From Persicobacter psychrovividus (GTDB lineage: Bacteria; Bacteroidota; Bacteroidia; Cytophagales; Cyclobacteriaceae), in the NCBI RefSeq assembly GCF_036492425.1, contig NZ_AP025297.1:62001-126000 (forward strand): a stretch of 64,000 nt of DNA. The letters run 5' to 3'. Made by a program: the position numbers and the translations under genes. Below the pieces are notes generated by a model. That model saw only the letters and a list, made by a program, of their open reading frames with translations, was not told the origin of the DNA and did not search any database. Of the stretch, positions 53,413-60,592 are shown piece by piece (position 1 is the stretch's first letter; every line of letters begins with the position of its first letter).

Positions 53413-55779
53413 ATGATAAGGAATATATTTTTTCTGATTTTTTTATGTGTTACATCAACACAAATATTTGCCCAACAAGAGGGGAGAAAGGTCAAGACCA
53501 ATAGATGGGCAATGGATATTCATCCTGATGGTTATATAAAAAAATTGACTTTCCATGATTCAGGACATGAATTCACTTTCAACCATAAGGAGTTTATGGG
53601 ACCGTCTTGGTATCTGAAAATAAATGGTAAGGAAGTTGAGATGCCACAACCCAAGTACGCTGATGGTGAATGGGTAACGTCTTACGATTACGTTGATTTC
53701 GGCATTTCATTTTCGGAGCATAAAGGCAGACCAATGATCACGGCACGTATCAAGTCTAATCGACCGACGGCCTTTCAGCCAACAACGGCAGGACTGAGAA
53801 TGGGCGTGGACACCTATATGGATCATTTTCCTTATTGGAACAAGAAGACTTTTCCAACGCTTTTGAGAGCGGAGAAAACACACTTTTGGGGATATTTGAT
53901 GTCGCCAGAAGGCAAAATATTGAGTATCAATAGCCCTGATCCTATCGCCTCATGGAGTCATGAATATACCAAAAAGTGGGGGCAGCCACCGTACTGGTTT
54001 TTCGGGCACCGCATTGCGTCAATTAACCTTGATTTGATCAATGCTTTGCCATTGCCAAGCCGTCACCCTCAGCATCTGTACCAAATCGAAGCAGGGCAAG
54101 AGCAGGTATTCCGCATTTATCTTGATGAGGTAAAATCACTAAATGATCTTCAGCATAATGTACAGGAACTGACCGAAGCGCCTGTTATTAATTTACCTAT
54201 CACGGCTGGGATTGCTACATCAGCCATAAATTTCGAGGTGAAAGGAGCGTGTTCGCAGGTGAATATCATTGACCCTTCGGAAAATACAACCGAGTTGAAA
54301 GGGCAGGGACAATTCAGCTTTGCAGAGACTGATCAGGCCGGAGCATATCATATTATTGCTAAAAATGAGGTCGGAAAAACAACGGAGGCTTTGTATTATG
54401 TCCGCAAGCCATACAGTTGGTACATGCAACAGGCAATGACTGCCGTTTTGGATTATCCGCAAAAAGCATCCATGACCCATTGCGAAAGTTGGTATGGGTT
54501 TTATTCCACTTATGCCGGGGGGAAGCATTTCCCAAATCATCCTTCAGTACAAAAAGCGGATGAGCAATTTCATGCTATTTACCCGATCATTTTCGATACA
54601 CTGAAGTTTGAGCCTAAAAAACACGGCTTCCGTATTCAGAATGTTAGCACGATCATCGGAGTCTTGGTCGACCGATATCAATTGTACAATGATCCGAAAG
54701 ACCTCGATGCGGCGGTGAAATATGCAGAATTTCTTTTGGCAAGTCAATCCAAAGATGGTGCTTACCGAGCACGATCGACCCACTACACCAGTGTCATCTA
54801 TATTGCCAAAAGTTTGATGGAACTGCTCGAAGTGTTGGATGGCAGAGCAGCTTATGCCGCAGATTACAAAAGGATTTTCAAGTCGGTAACTCGGTCGATG
54901 GATGAATTAGCGGCCAATGGTGCCAATATTCAAACCGAAGGTGAGCAAACCTTCGAGGATGGCATGATTTCCTGTTCGGCTGCGCAGCTGGGACAATTTG
55001 CCTTGATGTTTCCCGAAGGAAAAAAACGGGAAAGGTACAAAATGGCAGCCCTCGATCTGCTTGATCAGCACCGATGCCTTGAGCAGTTGATGATCCCTGA
55101 TGCACGTATGCGAATGGGATCGATGCGCTTTTGGGAAGCACAATATGATGTGCTGATGGCCAATAATTTCATCAATAGCCCACACGGTTGGTCGGCATGG
55201 ACAACCTATGCACAATATTATGCTTATTTGCTGACAGGCGAACACAAGTATCTGCAAAATACTTTCAATGGTCTAAATTCGGGTGTGCAGAGCATCGATC
55301 TTGAAGGTAAACTACACTGGGGCTTCATGGTGAACCCTTATGTAAAAGTTACCCAGATGAACAGAAATATCGAAGGGGCAAATCCTTTGAATGTACCAGG
55401 TCAACACTATAATGCCTTTGATTATTCACATGATACCTACACCATGGGCGAGGGCTATGTGAACATGGTCAGTGACTGGTTTTTTGGTAATTCCAATGAT
55501 AACGATGTACATGAACACTTTAAATGTCTGGCTGAAATCGCTTTGGATAAAGCCTATGTTTTTGAAAATAGACAGGGCAATTTGGAGGCTTATAACTGTC
55601 AGCTAAATTACCTGAAGGAACAAGGATATTATGAAATTAAATTAGCTGATCAGACGGTATCCAACATTCATATGAACCTGCGGGAAAACCATCAATTTAA
55701 AGTAGGAAATCAGAATATCGATGGGAACAAAGGTGCAGCATGGTATATGTTGAAGTCTTCCTCTTCAGCAAAAAAATAA
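53413..55779 (+). CDS. Exported alpha/alpha-toroid protein of unknown activity
   Basis: 788 residues from ATG 53413 (MIRNIFFLIFLCVTSTQIFAQ, a signal peptide); 15 codons of open frame upstream run through the terminator and are rejected. Residues about 25-270 are a beta-sandwich-like N-domain, about 275-360 an Ig-like part, and about 365-730 a helical toroid (SMTHCESWYGFYSTYAGGKH, STIIGVLVDRYQLYNDPKDLDAAVKYAEFLL, SMRFWEAQYDVLMANNF, SPHGWSAWTTYAQYYAYLLT). Layout recalls polysaccharide lyases or toroid glycosidases, but I find no decisive motif. Eight base pairs before the broken sulfatase, so in its operon. Confidence 0.65.
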   Translation: MIRNIFFLIFLCVTSTQIFAQQEGRKVKTNRWAMDIHPDGYIKKLTFHDSGHEFTFNHKEFMGPSWYLKINGKEVEMPQPKYADGEWVTSYDYVDFGISFSEHKGRPMITARIKSNRPTAFQPTTAGLRMGVDTYMDHFPYWNKKTFPTLLRAEKTHFWGYLMSPEGKILSINSPDPIASWSHEYTKKWGQPPYWFFGHRIASINLDLINALPLPSRHPQHLYQIEAGQEQVFRIYLDEVKSLNDLQHNVQELTEAPVINLPITAGIATSAINFEVKGACSQVNIIDPSENTTELKGQGQFSFAETDQAGAYHIIAKNEVGKTTEALYYVRKPYSWYMQQAMTAVLDYPQKASMTHCESWYGFYSTYAGGKHFPNHPSVQKADEQFHAIYPIIFDTLKFEPKKHGFRIQNVSTIIGVLVDRYQLYNDPKDLDAAVKYAEFLLASQSKDGAYRARSTHYTSVIYIAKSLMELLEVLDGRAAYAADYKRIFKSVTRSMDELAANGANIQTEGEQTFEDGMISCSAAQLGQFALMFPEGKKRERYKMAALDLLDQHRCLEQLMIPDARMRMGSMRFWEAQYDVLMANNFINSPHGWSAWTTYAQYYAYLLTGEHKYLQNTFNGLNSGVQSIDLEGKLHWGFMVNPYVKVTQMNRNIEGANPLNVPGQHYNAFDYSHDTYTMGEGYVNMVSDWFFGNSNDNDVHEHFKCLAEIALDKAYVFENRQGNLEAYNCQLNYLKEQGYYEIKLADQTVSNIHMNLRENHQFKVGNQNIDGNKGAAWYMLKSSSSAKK

Positions 55780-55786
55780 TTAGATC

Positions 55787-56251
55787 ATGATCAATAATCT
55801 GTTGAATAAAATATTTATAAGCCTCAGCTTACTTATTATGTGTGGGACACTTACGGCTAAAAACCGTAAGTTGCCCAACATCATTGTTTTTATTGCTGAT
55901 GACGCAGGGATGGATTTGGGTGCTTATGGCAATCCCCACATCAAGACGCCAAACCTTGATCAGATGGCGGCAGATGGAATCCTAATGAAGAAGGCTTTTT
56001 TGACAACGGCACAATGTAGCCCGTCCCGTACAAGTTTGCTTTCAGGGAAGTTTGCCCACACCATCGGTACAGAAGATTTACACGCACCACTACCCGAGGC
56101 GGTCAAACTTTTGCCGTCCTACCTCAATGAAATGGGCTATTTCACCAGTCTTTTGATGAAGAGCCACCTTGGAACAAATGGCGATCAGCAATTTGATTAC
56201 CGTGGGCCTGGGCATGATGTGAATGCCTTCTGGATATACCGTTCATATTGA
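55787..56251 (+). pseudogene. Truncated sulfatase
   Basis: 154 codons. Start and signal peptide (ISLSLLIMCGTLTAKN) are intact; NIIVFIADDAGMDLGAYGNPHIKTPNLDQ and activation motif CSPSRTSLLSG are present; the frame is still sulfatase-like through SHLGTNGDQQFDY and GHDVNAFW, then stops after six unrelated residues. Normal length would be 480-600 residues; the C-terminal two thirds, with metal-binding and substrate residues, are gone. Immediately beyond lies unrelated DNA and then the ATPase scar at 56343. A deletion or insertion event fused the two. Confidence 0.88.
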
Positions 56252-56342
56252 CACCCATTTTATTGCAATATTTTCATGAGGAAGATGCAAATGAAATCAG
56301 GCGGATTTTTGAGCAGAAATATGAATTGACATCTTTGGTTTG
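56252..56342 (+). other. Short orphan coding scar between the sulfatase and ATPase remnants
   Basis: One frame reads TPILLQYFHEEDANEIRRIF and on to ELTSLV with a stop at about 56340, looking like the C-terminal end of some protein. I cannot name it. It was probably carried in with the ATPase fragment. Confidence 0.3.
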
Positions 56343-56543
56343 ATGCAGAACAGAAGAAACTAATTCAACAGGTCGGATAGATATGGTGATGAAAGAGGCG
56401 AGGCATTGGATCAGATTCATAAGAAAAAATATTACGAACCGTATTTGAATGATGGTCGGAAGATTGTGCTGATCGGGATGCACTTTAATGAAGAAGAGCG
56501 GAATTTGGATTGGTTTAAGCCGGAGGAGTTGAAAATCGATTAA
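56343..56543 (+). pseudogene. C-terminal scar of a third AAA-ATPase / PD-(D/E)XK copy
   Basis: Nucleotide similarity to the genes at 9999 and 18654 starts near ATGCAGAAC and runs to their stop codon: SGRIDMV, then a ~60-bp deletion removing the E-x-K segment, then GEALDQIHEKKYYEPYLNDG-like, GRKIVLIGMHF and the closing WFKPEELKID. The deletion shifts the frame. Only about the last 80 residues of a 530-residue protein remain. It is followed by a good terminator that has a decayed relative after copy 2. Confidence 0.88.
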
Positions 56544-56578
56544 GAGCGGTAACAATTAGCAAAAATCCGCTTCTGAAA

Positions 56579-56629
56579 AATCCCTGCTATTGTTTTTCTT
56601 GTCAGGAACACATAGCAGGGATTTTTTTT
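56579..56629 (+). terminator. Intrinsic terminator after the third ATPase scar
   Basis: Arms AATCCCTGCTAT (56579-56590) and ATAGCAGGGATT (56612-56623), 21-nt loop, T run 56622-56629. A degenerate relative lies at about 20316-20345 after ATPase copy 2. Confidence 0.9.
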
Positions 56630-56699
56630 CAAGCTAATGTAACAAGCGAAAAATGAGGATGCGCCTGATTAACGAATCCTCATTATCTTAATTGGGATG

Positions 56700-58967
56700 T
56701 TATAGATACTCCGCTCCCCAAGATTTATTCGGAAGACTGTCCAGCTTCAACTCGAGGATACCTCCTTTCATGATGGTTTCATGTTTGATTTGTGGCTTGT
56801 TCAGGACTTTACCGTTCAGCTTGGCTGACTGAATGTATTTGTTTCTCTTGCTTGCCTTTGGGGCTTTGATGGTAAAGGTATTACCATTGGTTAATTGAAT
56901 GCTCGCTTCCTCAAAAATAGGACTGCTGATATCATAGACTGGAATACCGGGAGTAACAGGGTACAGGCCCAAGGATGAAAAGACAACAAAGGACGTCATG
57001 GCGCCACCGTCTTCATCTCCAGGAATACCGAAGATGTTGTCCTTGAACCATGTGTCAAGTAAGAACCTTGTTTTTTGCTGTGTTTTCCATGGTGCCCCAA
57101 AGTGGTTGTACAAATAGGGGATATGAAAAGATGGTTCGTTGCCCATCGAGAATTGTCCCACCATTCCGGTCGAATTGGAGCCATCGACATAAAACTGATT
57201 TTTCCGTTTTCCCAATGGTTCACGAAACAGTTGGTCAAGCCGTTTTTCTGCCGCAATTTTCCCTCCCAATAACGCCCTTAGCCCCTCAATATCATGCTGT
57301 ACGTCCCAGGCATAAGTCCATCCATTGTTTTCATCATAATAGTCCCGATAGCCTAGTCCACCATCAAGCTTAGGGTCAATCGCGACCCAGTTTCCATTGA
57401 TATCCTTGGGCATAAATAGCCGGTGTTCAGGATGCCAAAGCTTTTGATAATTTTTGCTGAATTCAAGGTATCTTTGATGATCTTCCTTTGAGAGTGCTTC
57501 ACCAAGTTTACCCAAAGCCCAGAAATCATAACTCACGCCAAGGGTAACCGGTACGGGCTGTCTTTTCTCAAAATCATCCACCACCTGATCGGGCATATTT
57601 TCCTTTTCGCCCAAAGCCAAGGAAGGGAAATATCCCTGTTGGTGAAAGAAGTCATCCAAAAATGTTCTTGGATTACCCTGACGCCATGGAATGAAAGTTC
57701 TTGTGTTCAATGTGTGTGAGATTCCCTGATAGGCTTTATCGGCATCAAAATTTCGGATACCTTTATTAAAAGCATCCAAAACAATGGCTGAACTGTGGTA
57801 GGAATTCATGCACATCGTATTCCCAAAGGCCTGCATGAAGGTGGGCATCCATCCACTGCTCTGGTACATTCGGATAAATGAACTGACCATGTCTCCTTCC
57901 TGTTCTGGATTTAGGATTGTGCGTAAAGGATGATGGCTTCGGTAGGAATCCCACACCCAGTCGTCGGCATACATCGGTTGGTCAGTTTGTCGAACGGTCT
58001 GTTGGTATATGTCATAATATTGCCCTTCTTCGGTAATATCCACCATTCGTTCATAAGTTCGGTAGAGGGAAGTGAAGAAAGTCCTTTTTTGAGCTTCAGT
58101 CCCTCCTTTCACCTGAATTTGATTCATTTTTTCATCCCAAGCTGTTTTAGCCTGTTGGCATACCGATTGAAAATCCTTGTTTTTTATTTCTTTAAAATTA
58201 CGTTTGGCCTGTTTCGGACTGATGTAGGAAACGGCGTATTTTAGGTAAAGCTCTTCTTCTTTAGGGGATGATATCGCCAACCAATCTTTGTGCTCTTCAA
58301 CCTTTAAATGGATCGGTTGCTGATTAGCATCAACAAACTCCAGGTGGGCATAAACCCTCAATTTCAATACGCGGGGATCTGGTCCGCGATCCCGATTAAT
58401 TATTGTCTCGGAGAGGGCGTAACTATTTGGGGATAATTGTCTGAAACTTAAAGATCTCTTGCCTTGAATGATCAGATTTCTGTTGGTATTTTCCTGAAAG
58501 TCTATTTTATAGATACCACATTTTTTGCCGGGGGTAAAGGAAATTTTGATGTCGTCTTCAATTAAGTATCCTTCATACAGCCACGGCTGGTACGTCTCAA
58601 GATCATGGTCAACGATCATGGACTGTTGCTTCAATTGATCAAAGCCGGAAGCCCCTGCTTTAATCCGCATCATGCCCGGACGACGGTGGGCATACACCAA
58701 CATCGGAAAGGCCTCTATTTCGTCTGACAGATAATCTTTCCGAACAGGGAACATGCGTACCAATTGATTGGGTTGGTGCATGGTCGGGAAGGTAGGCACT
58801 AAAAATGGCGCTACATTTCCTATCTGCGGATCGATATAGGCACTGTTTTGAACGGGTGCCGGTTTGCGATCGAAACTGCTGAACAGGATTAATGCACAGA
58901 AAATACCAAGACATGACCATTTTAAAAAAAGAGGCTGATAAATCAGTTTAAAAAAATTCTTCATCAC
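56700..58967 (-). CDS. GH92-family alpha-mannosidase
   Basis: 755 residues. N-terminal hydrophobic segment (CLGIFCALILFSSF), signal peptide or anchor. GH92 layout: YIDPQIGNVAPFLVPTFPTMHQPNQLVRM (N-domain), TFFTSLYRTYERMVDI, YADDWVWDSYRSHHPLRTIL, and the catalytic end GNEPSFHIPYLYNHFGAPWKTQ (Glu acid) with GIPGDEDGGAMTSFVVFSSLGLYPVTPG (Asp base pair). Family: calcium-dependent exo-alpha-mannosidases, mostly on alpha-1,2-linkages, of N-glycans or fungal/algal mannans. Alone on the minus strand and convergent with the PUL. Confidence 0.93.
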   Translation of the reverse strand: MMKNFFKLIYQPLFLKWSCLGIFCALILFSSFDRKPAPVQNSAYIDPQIGNVAPFLVPTFPTMHQPNQLVRMFPVRKDYLSDEIEAFPMLVYAHRRPGMMRIKAGASGFDQLKQQSMIVDHDLETYQPWLYEGYLIEDDIKISFTPGKKCGIYKIDFQENTNRNLIIQGKRSLSFRQLSPNSYALSETIINRDRGPDPRVLKLRVYAHLEFVDANQQPIHLKVEEHKDWLAISSPKEEELYLKYAVSYISPKQAKRNFKEIKNKDFQSVCQQAKTAWDEKMNQIQVKGGTEAQKRTFFTSLYRTYERMVDITEEGQYYDIYQQTVRQTDQPMYADDWVWDSYRSHHPLRTILNPEQEGDMVSSFIRMYQSSGWMPTFMQAFGNTMCMNSYHSSAIVLDAFNKGIRNFDADKAYQGISHTLNTRTFIPWRQGNPRTFLDDFFHQQGYFPSLALGEKENMPDQVVDDFEKRQPVPVTLGVSYDFWALGKLGEALSKEDHQRYLEFSKNYQKLWHPEHRLFMPKDINGNWVAIDPKLDGGLGYRDYYDENNGWTYAWDVQHDIEGLRALLGGKIAAEKRLDQLFREPLGKRKNQFYVDGSNSTGMVGQFSMGNEPSFHIPYLYNHFGAPWKTQQKTRFLLDTWFKDNIFGIPGDEDGGAMTSFVVFSSLGLYPVTPGIPVYDISSPIFEEASIQLTNGNTFTIKAPKASKRNKYIQSAKLNGKVLNKPQIKHETIMKGGILELKLDSLPNKSWGAEYL

Positions 58968-59213
58968 GAACGTTTAGGTTTTACATAACACTAAAATAGC
59001 GGGTAGTCTTAAGTGAAAAATAATCGATGGTTAATTGTAATAATCACAGGATAGTATGTTTCCTGTCGGGATTGGTGTAGGGTATTGTCGAGGGCAACCG
59101 TTATGTGTTTGTAAAATGTATTAAAAAAACATCTATTAATAATTTTAATGAGATTGGGCTAAAGGAGCTGATATTAGGCAGTTTTAAGCCTTAATTATTC
59201 TTCAAGTAGCGAT
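58968..59213. other. Divergent intergenic region between GH92 and module protein 1
   Basis: Part of a 324-bp gap. No gene or canonical TTTG-N20-TAnnTTTG promoter recognised here; the probable promoter of the plus-strand gene is the TTAAG array listed next. The GH92 promoter should also lie here but I cannot point to it. Confidence 0.4.
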
Positions 59214-59257
59214 TTAAGCACGGGTTAAGTGGTGATTAAGAAGGGGCGTTATCTTCG
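59214..59257 (+). promoter_or_regulatory. Three TTAAG half-sites at 11-bp steps plus a -7-like box
   Basis: TTAAG at 59214, 59225 and 59236, each 11 bp apart, then 9 bp to TATCTTCG (59250-59257), a variant of TAnnTTTG. There is no TTTG at -33; the half-sites occupy its place. Same architecture as the element at 60520. The pattern fits binding of an OmpR/PhoB-type or similar activator on direct repeats. Confidence 0.7.
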
Positions 59258-59291
59258 AGGCAGTAATTATTTTTAACCAAAACTGATTTTT

Positions 59292-60380
59292 ATGAAGACG
59301 AAATCATTTTTACTATTTAGCATTATTTTTATTTTTTGTTTTGGAATTACCAATGCTCAAGATAGACCAACTACGGTTTGGAATCCTGCCGCTAATCCGG
59401 ATAATGCCGACGCTACTGAAGCCGCTTGGACGGTAGAGGCCAATTGGACGGAAGGTCTGCCAACAACTGATGGTATCGTCCAGTTTAATGTCAAGGACGC
59501 AATCACTTGTTATGTGGATTCCAACATCAATATTTTCAAATTTGTCCTGGGTGACGGAGGAGATGAGGCGGATACAGCTCGTTTGGTGATCAAAAGCGGA
59601 GGGTCTTTAAGTACAGGAGGAGAGTGGTCCGGTGCTGCATGGACGAATGACTGGTACACGGAATTGATTGTCGAAGAAGGAGGCACTGTAAACTTTGGAC
59701 AGCACTTCTGGAATGGTTGGAACGGTACTTCAGTTGTATATTTAAAGGGAGGTGATATCAACGTTAATAACATGTATGGTTCTGCTTTTGAGCCTGGAAC
59801 GGTGGGTAGCGGGACTATTTTTATTGAGAAAGGATACCTGAACCTTAGTGAATTTCATCCGACACAATCGATTCCTGAGGGATCTCTGTGGAACCTGACT
59901 GGTGGCACCATTTATATTAAAGGTGACCATCGAGATAACATCAATAATATGGCGAACCTTGGACGCATCATCACGACGGGAGAAAGTGGCGATGAGGTAA
60001 GAACATTGAATATTGAAGTAACGGGAGAGGAAGGAAGCTACCTGACCACCATTACTGCCGTGGGCGATGGAACGGATCCTGAGGAGCCGGAAAACCCAGA
60101 GGAACCAGAGAATCCAGAAGATCCGCTTTCTTCAGAAAATGCCTCTGCTAAGTTTACAGTCGCTCCTAACCCAACTCAGGGTGTGATTGAACTTAGTCTG
60201 AAGGATAAAGGAGCATCGGCAGATTATACCGTGTACACCATTTCTGGCAGAAAACTGATGCAGGGTGCCATTGTTGGCGGAAGTCAAAAAGTAAACCTGG
60301 GCAGTCAGCCTGCGGGCATTTACCTGGTGGCTGTCAGTGTTAATGGGCAAATCGTAACGCATAAAATTATTAAAGAATAA
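59292..60380 (+). CDS. Secreted single-module protein with T9SS tail (module protein 1)
   Basis: 362 residues. Signal peptide ending ITNAQ. One ~230-residue module (about 28-255): TVWNPAANPDNADATEAAW start, DAITCYVDSNINIFKFVLGDGG, a GGSLSTGGEWSGAAW turn, FGQHFWNGWNGTSVVYLKGG, INVNNMYGSAFEPGT, SLWNLTGGTIYIKGDH and GRIITTGESGDE. Short beta-strands with conserved G/N turns suggest a right-handed beta-helix or solenoid. An acidic PEEPENP linker (about 262-278) and a T9SS type A tail (about 288-362, VAPNPTQGVIELSLKDK) follow. No known catalytic motif. Likely a surface or released binding protein or lyase. Confidence 0.8.
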   Translation: MKTKSFLLFSIIFIFCFGITNAQDRPTTVWNPAANPDNADATEAAWTVEANWTEGLPTTDGIVQFNVKDAITCYVDSNINIFKFVLGDGGDEADTARLVIKSGGSLSTGGEWSGAAWTNDWYTELIVEEGGTVNFGQHFWNGWNGTSVVYLKGGDINVNNMYGSAFEPGTVGSGTIFIEKGYLNLSEFHPTQSIPEGSLWNLTGGTIYIKGDHRDNINNMANLGRIITTGESGDEVRTLNIEVTGEEGSYLTTITAVGDGTDPEEPENPEEPENPEDPLSSENASAKFTVAPNPTQGVIELSLKDKGASADYTVYTISGRKLMQGAIVGGSQKVNLGSQPAGIYLVAVSVNGQIVTHKIIKE

Positions 60381-60519
60381 CTAACCAAATATTCGCATTT
60401 CCACTGAAGATCTATAAGTTAGTTGATTAATGAAAAGCTGAGGGGTAGTTGATAGTATGGCTATTCTTTGGCTTTTTTTTAACTCAAATGATTGATTATT
60501 AATAACATCTGACACCCTG

Positions 60520-60563
60520 TTAATAGGCTGTTAAGTGACGGTTAAGCTATCGGTGTATTTTTC
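60520..60563 (+). promoter_or_regulatory. Three TTAA(G/T) half-sites at 11-bp steps plus a -7-like box
   Basis: TTAAT at 60520 and TTAAG at 60531 and 60542, again 11 bp apart, then 9 bp to TATTTTTC (60556-60563). Same spacings as at 59214-59257, including half-site to -7 distance. Surrounding bases are otherwise different, so conservation is of the sites. Confidence 0.7.
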
Positions 60564-60592
60564 CGTGGATTTTTTAAATGACCAACTACCTT

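Noticed and set aside
59214-59240. CRISPR-like array (short direct repeats)
   Set aside because: Repeats are 5-bp half-sites at 11-bp steps, not 25-40 bp repeats with unique spacers; better read as a regulator site. No cas genes in the window.
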